The notes beneath the pieces were generated by a model. That model saw nothing but the letters and a program-made list of their open reading frames with translations. It made no database searches and was not told where the DNA came from. Source: Prorocentrum cordatum (lineage: Eukaryota; Sar; Dinophyceae; Prorocentrales; Prorocentraceae). Taken from it: DNA of 64,000 bases. Location of the stretch: NCBI GenBank assembly GCA_963575745.1, contig CAUYUJ010016142.1, positions 67,001 to 131,000 of the forward strand. Direction: 5' to 3'. This document shows, in pieces, positions 11,771 through 22,010 of the stretch; within the stretch, counting starts at the first letter, position 1, and every line of letters begins with the position of its first letter. Both the position numbers and the translations under genes were made by a program.

Positions 11771-12240
11771 TGTATTGGCGATGCATCGGCAATGCGCTGG
11801 CGACGTCGGCGATGTATCGGCGACGTGGGCGCGGAGAAACCGCGTCTGCTCGGACCCCCTCTTGGAGGCCCCGGAAAATGGCACGCTGGTGGCCGGCTGC
11901 TCCTGCGCCACGGCGCTTGGTGGGATTGTTTTCCACCGCCACCACAAGAAGTAGGAGGGGGAGGGGATCCTCCTCCACCTCCTCCTCTTCGTCCTCCTCC
12001 TCCTCATCCTCCACCTCCTTCCCCCCTCCAACTTCTGGTGGTGGTGGTGGATAACCGACCCATCAGCGCTGACCAAACTCCTGCTGCTCGCGGTGCCCCG
12101 TGCAGCAGCTCAAGCGGCACCCGCCGCCCGCGTCCCGAACGCGGTGGACGACGTGGGGGGCCGCGCGGTCGGCAGCAGCTCAAGGTGGCAACCCAGCAGC
12201 CGGGCGCGGCAAACCGGGCCTGCTTTGGCGAGGGAAGCTA
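11765..12240. other. Spacer: CGATGTATCGGCGA words and TCC tract
   Basis: GGCGATGCATCGGCAA-like words occur at 11765-11850; related words occur at about 43715-43770. A (TCC)n tract lies at about 11960-12040. No gene recognised. Confidence 0.5.
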
Positions 12241-12329
12241 AACGGGGGCGCCGTTGAAACGAATTAGCCAGCAAGCAGGGGGGAGAAAGAATGGGGGGGC
12301 GGGGGGGCCGAAGCCGAAGCCGAGCTGCC

Positions 12330-13965
12330 AGTTAGCAAGGAGAAGACGAAGGCGCTGGCGACTCCCAGAGCGCTCAGACTGGAGCTCACGCACCAGGCGG
12401 GCTGGGACCTCCAGTTCTCGGACTTCGTGAGCAGCAACAGGGGCCAGGGCGGGGATGCGACGGCGCGATGCTACAGGCGCGCGGCCACCTCGACGGACCG
12501 GGAAGCCATGGCGACACGCCAGGGCCGCAAGCGCGCCCGTCGATTCCAACAAGGTGCCCCCCGTGCTCGAATTCAAAGAGGGACCCCACACGTGGGGATC
12601 GTCTGACACGGGAATGCGAGGTACCAGATGGGCGCCTCAGGCAGCTTCGGGCTGGGGCGGTAAAGTCGCAAGGCCGCCTACACAGGGGAGCAGCACTGGG
12701 GCCTGCCAGCTTATTACAATGGGAGGGCTAGCACAAAGACCCACTGGTCAGCACGACCGAGACGACGATCACGGCAGACGTGGAAATGGTACGGTCTGGA
12801 CTACTACCTGAAGGAGTTGCCCGCACCTGCCTACGCAAAGGGCTTGCTACGACGCACGCAGCGCACCCCTGGAGGCTGATCAGGGACCCGATCTCGGCCC
12901 TGGTCCCCACAGTGAGGAGGAACGGCTGGGGCTTTGTCGGGGAGAACCCGTTCCAGATCCACGGTATCATGGGCGCGGTGTACGACGTCAGACGGCACTC
13001 GCCAGCGTCATGTGGAACTGGGAAGTGGCACCACTTTGGGAAACAGTCATGGAGCTCCTGCACCACCAATCGAAAGTCTGGGGCGAGCACCAGCGGAGGG
13101 CCCTCAGAGGCCTGGTCCAGAGCGTCTTCTGGTGCCGTGCCAGGGCTGGAGCCAAAGATCCCACCGTGCCCAAGCACTGCCAGCATTGCTCTTTCTAGGA
13201 TGGCCGTCTCCTCCACAGGCGCTACAAGTGCGTGGCCCACGAGGCATGGGGCGAACAGGACGCGCGGCATGGAGTTTCGCTGCACTGCGCCGTGGGACCA
13301 GATGGGCCCGTACCTGGATCCTGGCTCCCTTGTCTTCGTGTACGGCTCAGGCATGGACCAGGCCTTCCAGACCCTTCGCGTAGCTGGCTGGGCGATGGTG
13401 GTGTATGACGCAAACCGCCGATTCCTGGCAGCGGCGCAGAGGGCGGTCCCACTCGATCAGGGGCCTGAGCAGCTCCCGAGAAACGGAGAGAACTACGCGA
13501 TCAAGATGCTGACGGACAAGACCGCTGGCGGCGACAAAAAATTGCACATCGACTTCCTGGACCCAATCCGCTGCGCCATGGCACCGCTCAGGGCAGCTGG
13601 ACCCAAGGAGGCGAGAGCGCATCGCTGGGCAGGGCTAGGCGACAAGCTAAAGGGTGTCCAGCTCATCAAGGTCCATCCGCACCTGGGCCAAACGGCGGTG
13701 GCGGACGGCCTCATCACCCAAATGCAGCTGGACGGCAACCGCAAGGCAGACCAGCAGGTCAAGGCAGGAGCTCAGCTGGCACGCGCGAGCCCAGATGGCA
13801 TACTGTTACTTGAAGACAGCCACCACATCGCGAGGCTTGCAAGGCATGTTGGCAGAATGCACGAAGCGATGCCGAGTGACGACAAGGCCCGCGACGGTAT
13901 AGGTGCGGAGGCGCTCAGCATCATCGACCTCGGCGAGCTCCCACCCGAGCCCGAGCCCTGCGTGG
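12330..13965 (+). pseudogene. LINE-like retroelement 3' remnant with RNase H domain
   Basis: Three frames share one decayed coding region. At about 13010-13255 one frame gives RRALRGLVQSVFWCRA...CQHC...HRRYKC, matching the Cys/His linker found between RT and RNase H in dinoflagellate LINEs. From about 13330 the long frame gives an RNase H fold: VFVYGSG (canonical is YTDGSG, so the first Asp is missing), GENYAIKML (Glu), LHIDFLDP (Asp) and DGNRKADQQV (last Asp). Upstream at 12330-12830 another frame reads plausibly (LELTHQAGWDLQFSDFVSS) but is not recognised. Reverse transcriptase is absent. The lost Asp and frame changes mark it as dead. Confidence 0.65.
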
Positions 13966-13971
13966 GCGAGA

Positions 13972-14092
13972 CTCCTCCTCCTCCTCCTCCTCCTCCTCCT
14001 CCTCCTCCTCCTCTTCCGCCTCCTCCTACTCCTCAGCCTCCTCCTCCTCCTCCTCCTCCTCCTCCTCCTCCTCCTCCTCCTCCTCCCGCCAC
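13972..14092 (+). repeat. TCC tract fused to retroelement 3' end
   Basis: About 120 bp of (CTC)n begins immediately after the RNase H-containing frame, encoding only poly-Pro in that frame. The full LINE at 20-26 kb is also followed by a TCC tract. Confidence 0.85.
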
Positions 14093-14289
14093 GGCGCATC
14101 GACGGCCACCTCGGCCTCACGGCCCCCGCCTGCCCGCGGCCGAGGCGCGGAGGAACTTACACCACACACAGCTTGGCCCTGCACCGGCTGGCCGCTCACG
14201 AGGCCGGGAAGGCTGCAACTTCGAGAAAAATCTGCCCGCCAAGCCCGATCGGCAACGCTCCCACGGATCGCCGTGCGAGGTGGGCTGTA

Positions 14290-14356
14290 AAACGCCACCC
14301 TGCGAAAGGAAAAGGCGTGCCTCAGGCACGCCTCTTCCTTTCTCAGGGTGGCGTTT
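14290..14356. repeat. Long hairpin (stem ~31 bp, TCA loop)
   Basis: AAACGCCACCCTG...AAGGCGTGCC, a TCA loop, then GGCACGCCTC...CAGGGTGGCGTTT. The arms are complementary over roughly 31 bp with two or three mismatches. A smaller hairpin follows at about 14456-14477 (GACGGGCC, loop, GGCCCGTC). Function is unknown; it could be a foldback element or structured RNA. Confidence 0.75.
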
Positions 14357-14479
14357 GACCTACCGCTTGCTGTCCAGGTGAAGAAGGGCTGGGCAAGGCA
14401 CTCTGTGCGCCCTGCGGCCATCCAGAAGAGGACGGGCCCGGAGGGCCCAGCGGCGACGGGCCTCAGCAGGCCCGTCCCC

Positions 14480-15105
14480 TGCCACGTGCTCGCCTGCCTC
14501 GGGCTCGCTCTTGGCAAACGCCCAGGCTTGGGGGTCTCGGGTGGTCGCGGCTAGAAATCGGCGAAGGTTTTCTCGGCGAGAACACGATGTGGAACGCCCG
14601 CTTCCGTAGAATTGGATGCGGGACGCCGTTTTTGCAGAGTCGGGCCTCCTCCCCTCCTCCCTCATGCTCCCCTCCTCCCTCCTCATCCTCACGCCCGGCG
14701 TCCTGACGAGCTCGTCCGGGTTGAGAAAATTCATGTCGGGCCACTGGCTGAAGAGCGGACTGGTGACCTCGCGCGACGGGAATGGGGGGAAGGGGGACGT
14801 GGACGGGGAGGGGGAGGATGAGGAGGAAGGACAGATCATGGGGGAGAGAAGGCAGGAAAGGGGCGTACCAAAACGTGCCGGATACTTCGTTCGATACGGA
14901 GCGTCCAATCTCGAGTCGCATCGATGCGAGTTTTTGCTGCGCCACCGTCAAACAAAAACCGCTGCCGCCTATTTGGAGCTGCTCGCATAAAAATGTACTT
15001 AATTCAAAAGACCTTGCCGAACCAGAAAAAACACGTGCAATCAAATCAGGCATCGAATAAAATTCGAATCCAGTGGAGCGGAAGACGTTGACGAGTTTCG
15101 CTCTT
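14480..15105. other. Spacer without recognised gene
   Basis: Mixed-composition sequence whose frames overlap on both strands without a domain. An AT-richer part (about 14960-15070) precedes a GGGGA array. Confidence 0.5.
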
Positions 15106-15290
15106 TGGGGGGCGAGGGGAGGGGAGGGGAGGGGAGAGGGGAGGGGAGAGAGGGAAGGGGAGGGGAGGGGAGGGGAGAGGGGGATGGGAGGGGAGAGAGG
15201 GAAGGGAAGGGGAGGGGGAGAAAGAAGCGGAGGACGTGGACGAGGTTCGGTCTTTGGGGGGCGTCCTAAGGGGGAGGGGGGGAAATCGCC
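15106..15290 (+). repeat. GGGGA array
   Basis: (GAGGGGAGGG)n-type array, densest at 15113-15215. The phrase TTCG(C/G)TCTTTGGGGGGCG occurs on both sides (about 15098 and 15248). Confidence 0.8.
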
Positions 15291-15482
15291 ATCCCGAGCG
15301 GCGTCTTCGCCGCCCCCCGCTGCTCGTGCGAACGGGCGCGCTGGCGGCCTGAGAGCGGAGATCTGCCTGCCAGGCCCAGCGGAGGCGACTCGTGACGCTC
15401 TTTTTATATGCATGGAGAACTGCTTCAACAGAGTACGCGTTCGTGGAACTGCACACAGGGACGCACATCATCGAAACTATCA

Positions 15483-15790
15483 TTCCTTCTCCCTCCTCCT
15501 CTCTCACTCTCTCTCGCTCTCTCTCACTCTCTCTCTCTCTCTCTCGTTCTCTCTTTCTGTCCCTCCTCTCTCTCTCTCTCTTTCTCTCTTCCTCTCTTTG
15601 CCTCTCTCTCTCTCTATATGTCTCTCTCTTTCTCGCGTTCCCACCCTCTCCATGTATGTGAACGCAAAGATAGGTCACTACCGTTAGATATCTCTCCCCC
15701 TCTTTCGCATGTAGATGTATTGCTGCTTGTTTGGTATTTCGTTCGTTCCCTTCATATGTACATAGTTATGTGTGTGTCGTTGCCTCTTTC

Positions 15791-15836
<46 letters not shown>

Positions 15837-15875
15837 GATATAGGTATCTCTCTCTATATCTCTCTCCTCGGTATA
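15483..15875 (+). repeat. CT/TA dinucleotide tracts
   Basis: (CT)n at about 15483-15640 and 15780-15828, followed by TATATATA-containing sequence to 15870. Between them lies AT-rich unique sequence without a gene. Confidence 0.85.
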
Positions 15876-16202
15876 TGTATACACAAATGTGTATGCTGAA
15901 GTCGTGCACGAGATGAACAACTTGTGCGTTGTGGTGCTTTCCACTGAAGGGTTTGTTCGACACGCCCCTTGTTCGAATTATTGTGTAAGGTCGCTACAGG
16001 AGGAATATTTTTGCAAGGCCACCACACGACAAAAACCTGTACAAGACAGCCGCCAAAGGAATCGTGGTTTCCCAAACCTCATGTGGTGTTGGGTCCTTGT
16101 TTTGAAGACACGGCGTCCCGCGTGTTTCTGTTCCCGCCTCTTTCCTTCCTTTTTCCTCCTCCCCCTCTTCCCTCCTCCCTGCGCTTCACCAACCCAGCAT
16201 AA
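15876..16202. other. Unique spacer upstream of 78-bp array
   Basis: No domain is recognised in any frame. The spacer ends in a CTTCCTCC-type pyrimidine-rich run just before the first satellite unit. Confidence 0.45.
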
Positions 16203-17103
16203 CGTTTCATGATCCCGTAGGGGGCTCCACCGAAGGCACCAGTGGCACCGCCCGCATGCGCCAGCCACCACCCAGCACAGCGCCTCGTGGGCCCATAGGG
16301 AGCTCTACCGAAGGCCCCACTGGCACCGCCCGCATGCGTCATCCACCACCCAGCACAGCGCTTCGTGGCCCCATAGGGGACTCCACCGAAGGCCCCAGCG
16401 GCACCGCCCGCATGCGTCAGCCACCGCCCAACATAGCGCCACGTGGCTCCACAGGGAGCTCCAACGAAGGTCCCACTGGCACCGCCCGCATGCGTCAGCC
16501 GCCACCCAGCACAGCGCTCCGTGGGCCCATAGAGGGCCCCACCAAAGGTCCCAGCGGCACCGCCCGCATGCGTCAGACACCACCCAGCACAGCGCCTCGT
16601 GGCCCGCTAGGGAGCTCCACTGAAAGTCCCACTGGCACCGCCCGCATGCGTCAGCCGCCAACCAGCGCAGCGCTTTGTGGGCCCATAGGGCGCCCCACCG
16701 AAGGCCCCAGTGGCACCGTCCGCATGCGCCAGCCACCATCCAGTACAGCGCTTCGTGGCCCCACAAGGAGCCCCACCGGAGGCCCCAGAAGCACCGCCCG
16801 CATGCGCCAGCCACCACCCAGTACAGCGCTTCGTGGGCCCATAGGGAGCCCCATCGACGGGCCCATCGGCACCGCCCGCAAGCGTCAGCTGCCACCCAGT
16901 ACAGCACTTCGAAGACCCATAAGGAGCTTCACCGAAGGTCCCAGCGGGACCGCCGGCATGCGTCTGCCACCACCCAGCACAGCGCCTCGTGACCCCATGG
17001 GGAGCTCCACCGAAGGTCCCACTGTCACCGCCCGCATGCGTCAGCCACCACCCATCACAGCGCTTCGTGGGCCCATAGAGGGCCCCACCAAAGGTCCCGC
17101 GTG
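16203..17103 (+). repeat. 78-bp minisatellite, ~11 units
   Basis: Units follow the pattern CACCGCCCGCATGCGTCAGCC, ACCACCCAGCACAGCGC, TTCGTGGCCCCATAGGGAGC, TCCACCGAAGGCCCCA. Because 78 is divisible by three, the frame stays open for over 1 kb as a 26-residue repeat (start MRQPPPST). The opposite strand is equally open, so coding is not demonstrated. A diverged relative lies at 32.93-33.31 kb. Confidence 0.9.
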
Positions 17104-17439
17104 GAAAGTATGCCATGGTTCGCGCGCCTCCCTGGGCTTCGTTGCATCCGGCGAGAGGAAAAAGCCAACGGGTTCCTACTGCGTCACTACTTCGAGAGAC
17201 GGCCGCCGCCCCCGCCGTCGCCAGCGGAAGCTCAGGGCAGCGCTACAGGAGCGGCCATCAGGCGACCCGCCGCGGCAGGGTCAATCGCGGGCAACAACTG
17301 CGCTCCCAAGAAGGGCAAAGCAGGGACGCATGCTCGCCCGAAGTTGCGCAAGGAGAAATGGTCCAGCGCGCGGCAGAATACACCACGCGCTCGCCGCAGC
17401 ATAACTGCGCGATCTCGCCAATATTGCGCCACCTGGACT

Positions 17440-18340
17440 GGCTATATGAATTCGATTGTGGCGGCCAGTGGGAAGGCTTCGATTACGCGCCTCACCAAGG
17501 ATGGCTTCTTGAAGAAGTAGACGCAGAGCCAGTGCCCGCATTGCGGCGCGGAGCACGTCGGTCCGCGAGAGCATCTCGCCGGCGGCACCAAAGCATACAG
17601 GCGCGAGGAAGAAATCGGGCGCGAGCGGTTCATCCTTCCTCATGCCACACACCCTGTTGTCACGACCAGCCCGGGGCACAGTGCATCATCGCTCCGAAGC
17701 CAGGTGCTGGTTCTAATCGGGCTTGACGCACTGGCAGAATCATGTGCTGAGGGGGGGGCAGCGCCTGGCTCATCGGCGAAATGTCACTGCGACTCGACGC
17801 TTGCTTGGCGAAGGACGCCGTCGCCCGAAAGGAGATATCCAATTTGTAAACAATATCAAAAGAGCGGCGCGACGTCGAGGCGGACGAAACCGACTTGGGA
17901 AAGGAGTGCGCCACCGACAACGCCAAGGACAGAATCAGATGGCCCCAGTGGGCGGGCAGAGTCCAGCAGAGCAGACCAAGCAGCTTAGTTATTCCCCGCA
18001 CGGAGCACAATCTTATGAACAGGAGGGCTCCTGGTCCTGGGCCTTCCAAGAAATCAGAGTGGCACCTCGTTGCGACAAACTGGTTGAAGGGGCGCGGTGC
18101 TGTTCTGCATGCTGACGGCGCCCGCTCATACATACTGGGGCTTAACCCCAAAAAACACCTTGACACCTGGGATGGCGGCATCCAAGATTACGTCGCCCAT
18201 GAGCCCAAGGAAAACGGAAAGCATCTGCCTCCCAATTACGTGCAGTTCTGGACCCACCACATGGATGGTTCAACCACGTACACAAAAGGGGGGACCCAGA
18301 TAATTCATCGGTGTCGACAGCATGTTTGTAGGTAGATGCC
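17440..18340 (+). pseudogene. ISXO2-like DDE transposase, decayed
   Basis: Pieces in order are: LTKDGFLKK, an amber stop at 17518-17520, then CPHCGAEH in the same frame (zinc-ribbon knuckle); FILPHATHPVVTT and SLRSQ; after a frame change ERRDVEADETDLGKE (first acidic motif); then GAVLHADGARSYILG (second Asp), IQDYVAHE and TKGGTQIIHRC. The order zinc ribbon, EADE, HxDxARSY, GTQII matches ISXO2-type transposases that are abundant in dinoflagellate genomes. Damage includes the stop at 17518, an ochre stop at 17847-17849 and at least one frameshift near 17.77 kb. The 5' end abuts the 78-bp array. Confidence 0.75.
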
Positions 18341-18540
18341 TAGGCAGACGATCGGCCGCAGGCTCATCCAGCAGTGGACGGATGCGCGCGAGCCGCACGG
18401 TGGCCACACTGGCACAAAGACGACGATCTGTGTTTGAGAGCAGGAGAAGCGTTTAGGCCTCGCTGCTGAAATCGCACAGTGTATGTGTATGTGTGTACTC
18501 GCACTCTTTGAACAACAGCGCATAGTACCAGATCTTGGCG
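18341..18540. other. Spacer after transposase remnant
   Basis: Short unique stretch in which no inverted repeat ends could be recognised. Confidence 0.4.
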
Positions 18541-19335
18541 TCAGTCCTCAGATCATGTAAATATATATGTGTGGATGCATGTATAGATGTACATGCATGT
18601 GTATGTGTATATGTAGATGTAGATGTATGTGATTATGTAAACGCACATGTTCATGTACATATATGTGTGCATGCAGTTGCAACTGCGCGTAATATGCAAA
18701 CGTACATGTACATGCGAATAAAACTGCAAAACCACAGTTCAGTGGAAATGCAGATGCAATTCGTCATGTACATGCATGTGTACATATATATATATATATA
18801 TAGGTAGCTGTTACTGTATACATGCATGCATATTTCCGCATGTATACGCATATGCGGGTTGCGTGCGTATGTACACATCAGTGCATGTTTCATGTAACTG
18901 AATACGCATATGTAAATGCATGTGCACGTGCGTGTGCATGTCTGTCACTGTGTGCATTCCGTGTTATGTATACGACCTGTTCGCGTAATTATGTACATGT
19001 GACGAAATACTTGTACATGTGTATACATGTGCATGCACATGTACAAGCAGGCGTACATGAATACGAATGAGCATACGGGCACGCATGTGCACATGTAAAT
19101 GTGCATCATATGCATGCGTGTATGCAAATGCAGATATATGGGTTGATGTATGCGTGCAAGTACGTGAATATGGTAGCAGACATGAGTGTGTACGTGCCCA
19201 TGCATGTTCATATCGCTGCGTATGCATGTGTATTCGTATGGGTGAATGCATATGGATATGCATGTGTAAGCGTACGCGTGGCTGTAGATGCACATGTATA
19301 TCCATGCGTATGTAACCGTAGTAGTACTACTATGC
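18541..19335. repeat. Alternating purine-pyrimidine low-complexity region
   Basis: Nearly 800 bp dominated by TGTACATGCATGTGTATATG-like words, with (TA)n at about 18785-18803. Frames encode Met/His/Tyr/Cys/Val-rich strings on both strands with no domain. The alternation is prone to Z-DNA or cruciform structure. Confidence 0.8.
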
Positions 19336-19625
19336 TTATGTGTGTGTCGCTCTCTCTCTCTCTGTGTCCCTCTCCCTCCCCCCCGCGGAAAGCTCACCGA
19401 CACACGAACGACGCTTACCCCTCCGTCGCTATGCCTCCTACCCGAGGGACAAAAAGCACGGTGCGGGGGGAGAAGCGATGACTGGCGAGGAAGGAGGAGG
19501 ACGCGGAAGAAAGCGGGGGTGACGGGGGACACAACGGCGGAACAGGAGGAACCGGGCACACCTCGTCCCCCGTCCTCCTGCGAACGAGACGGGTCTGTCC
19601 GCAGGCCCGCACATGCCACCTTCGG
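19336..19625. other. Short CT tract and unique spacer
   Basis: (CT)n at about 19349-19365, then unique GC-rich sequence. No gene is supported. Confidence 0.4.
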
Positions 19626-19629
19626 TGGT

Positions 19630-19975
19630 CCAGCCGCAGTTCCTCCTCCTCCTCCCGCTCCTCCTCCTCCTCCTCCTCCTCCTCCTCGTTCTCCTCTTCC
19701 TCCCCCTCCTGCTGCTCCTCCTGTTTCTCCTCCTCCTCCTCCTCCTTCTCCTATTCCTCCTGATCCTCTTCCTCCTCGTGCTCCTCCTCTTCCTCCTCGT
19801 CCTCCTCCTCCTTCTCATCGTCCTCCTCCTCATCATCCCCCTCCTCCTCCTCCTCCTCCTCCTCCTCCTCCTCCTCCTCCTCATGTTGCTCCTCCTCCCA
19901 CTATTCCTCTTCCCCCTCCCTCCACTTTCTCCTCCTCCTCTTCCTCCTCCGTTTCCTCCTCCTGTGTCCTCAAGC
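19630..19975 (+). repeat. TCC tract preceding the LINE
   Basis: About 345 bp of imperfect (CTC)n/(TCC)n ending about 150 bp before the LINE start codon. Confidence 0.9.
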
Positions 19976-20125
19976 CATTCAGGCGCAAGCACCAAGTCCT
20001 CTTCCCCCGAGGAGAGGCCGCGCGTTAGCGCTTCCTCGGTGCCTCCCCGTGGCGCTTGAGGGACAACCTCAGACGAGAGTCTAGCCCAACTCTCCAGCTT
20101 TGGTTGGGTAAAGCCGAGGATAGCC

Positions 20126-21173
20126 ATGAGCCGATTGTGGTCAGAGTGTCAGCACTGTGGGCGACAGGAATACAATGAGAAGCTGATCGGCCGAGGCCAA
20201 ACATGTGTTTGTGGCAAGAAGGTTTCGCTATATAAGCCCAATAAGAAGCTGTCGGCATCTGGCGGTGGAAGTGGAAGTGGAGAGTCCACGCCCAAGAGTG
20301 CCCTGCGGAAATCGGTTCGGTTCGCTGAGGGGCAGGACACTCACGAAGGAGGCGGAGGGTCACATCATTCCACTCCCAACACGTCCCCGCGCGGATCTGC
20401 AGGTGTTCAGAGAGATCAGCAGTCAGTGGCCTCGCATCTGCATGCAGCTCTCCAGGCAGCTCGTGATCCTGAATTGCGTGCCAGTCGTCAGCAGCAGCTC
20501 GATCGGCTCCAAGCCCAGAAGGGGCTAGGTGCTGCCAATGTTGTCCAGGCCATGCAGCAGGCCGATGGCACATGGAGAGATGCGAAGAACCGTCACCAGC
20601 AGGCGGTCACGTCAGTATTGCGATTGGAAAAAATTGGCAGCCGCACGGGACAAGGAAGCTAATTTATCCAAGTTGGTGGCTGAGACAGCCCTCACCCGTG
20701 CACAGGCGGCAGCTGCGGTGGCTACGCTCGAGGGTGTTTCCGTCGACGAAGATTTGTTCAACAACTTGGACCAGATCGAGTGTGAGCAGTCCGAGCGCGA
20801 ATTGTTAGAGAAGTGCCTGGTCGAGTTGCAGGCGCAGAAGGCGTCGATCTCCACCAAGGCCGACGAGGTCACGCAGCTGGTTGAGCGTGCTATGGCCACC
20901 AAGGCCGCCAGTTCTCAGAGGTTGGCCAAGAAGCGACGCAACAGTGCAGGTGAAGCAGGTGGCAGTTCACCTCCAGGGAGCACTCCTGCAGCTACAGCCG
21001 GTGCGACTGGTGGAGGTTCGTGCCCTACGCCATCTGCCGACGACGAGGCCAAGGTCAAGGCCGAAAGTGTTACCAAGATCGCGGCAGAGGCTGATAAGAT
21101 TTCGCAGGCACAGTTCATCGCCCGGAGGCATGCGGAGCAAGCTGCGGGACCAGATCCTGATCATGAGCTGTGA
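20126..21173 (+). pseudogene. LINE ORF1-like region (zinc knuckle plus coiled coil)
   Basis: The frame opens with ATG at 20126, and an N-terminal CQHC...CVCGKK pair suggests a small zinc-binding knuckle. The Ala/Gln/Leu/Glu-rich second half (KLVAETALTRAQAAAA, ELLEKCLVELQAQKAS) is likely coiled coil. A frameshift lies in the A-run near 20626: the first frame ends at 20662 and the protein continues in another frame to a stop at 21171-21173. The next domain follows in the same frame after that stop, so this may be ORF1 or the N-terminus of one polyprotein. Such a protein would bind element RNA; that role is inferred from position. Confidence 0.6.
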
Positions 21174-22010
21174 CTAGGGACTTCAAAGTCCCCACGAGTG
21201 GCCTACGAGCCACGTCACCGTCCTGAGTTGCCAGAATTCTCCACCGTGCTGTTCGGGAATGTCACGTCCATGGGCGACAAGGTGTGGGACTTCATCGTGG
21301 CCAACTTCGGGGCGGGCAAAGAAGACGTCTGCGCTGTTGCTGAGACGCATGTTTCACGTTCTAATTCGGCCACCTGGCTTAAAAAAGGCTCGTCGAACCA
21401 ATATCAGATTGCATATGAACCCAGCTCGCAAGACTGGCCGCGCGGTCACGGTGCTCGGTCAAGATCGTGACACGGAGGGGGGGGGAGGTGGATTTTGACG
21501 CCTGGCCACAGGCAAGCACACCCCCTCGTTCTCCAGCTCGATCGTGTTCAGGAGTTCCAGTACGATGGCCAAGTTGCAATATATGGTTTTTCGGCTGTAC
21601 ATATACATATGTCTGGGTACTCGTACGATTTAGTTTCATTTTACGCGTTCACTTCGGTCGGCATGGCCAGCATGAACCTTGCTAGGTTCAGTAAGCTGGG
21701 GGCCTTTTTGGCCGCGCTGAAACTTCCATGGGTCCTTGTGGGAGATTTCAACATGTCCGCGGCTGTTCTCGGTAAAGCTAGATTTTTCACTCGCGTAGGC
21801 GGTCATCCTGTGCACCCTAGTACAGAATACACGTGTGACACGGGTAAGTCTGGTTCTGCTATCGACTTTGCCGTCATCAGCGCGGCCGCAGCTCCCTTTT
21901 TTCATTCGAGTTCGCTTGTTTTAAGGTCCCGTGGAAAACCCACTGCGGTCTCAAGATTCTGATGAGATCGGCAGGTAAGCAGTTAATCCAGAGGGCCCTT
22001 CTGCCCCCGA
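21174..22010 (+). pseudogene. LINE endonuclease (APE/EEP domain)
   Basis: Endonuclease/exonuclease/phosphatase motifs appear in order. FGNVTSMG supplies the N-terminal Asn, CAVAETHVS the Glu, WVLVGDFNMS the Asp-Asn pair, SAIDFAVIS the Asp, and PWKTHCGL in another frame the C-terminal His. This domain nicks target DNA to prime reverse transcription. All expected residues survive, but there are frame changes around the G-run at 21476-21490 and near 21.92 kb. It lies between the ORF1-like region and RT, the usual order in APE-type LINEs. Confidence 0.75.

Noticed and set aside
12238-12609. 123-residue minus ORF opposite the retroelement remnant
   Set aside because: No domain, and the plus strand carries a better-supported decayed element.
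16256-17404. 382-residue proline-rich repeat ORF
   Set aside because: The 78-bp unit is divisible by three, so frames stay open on both strands without selection; no start context or domain supports a gene.
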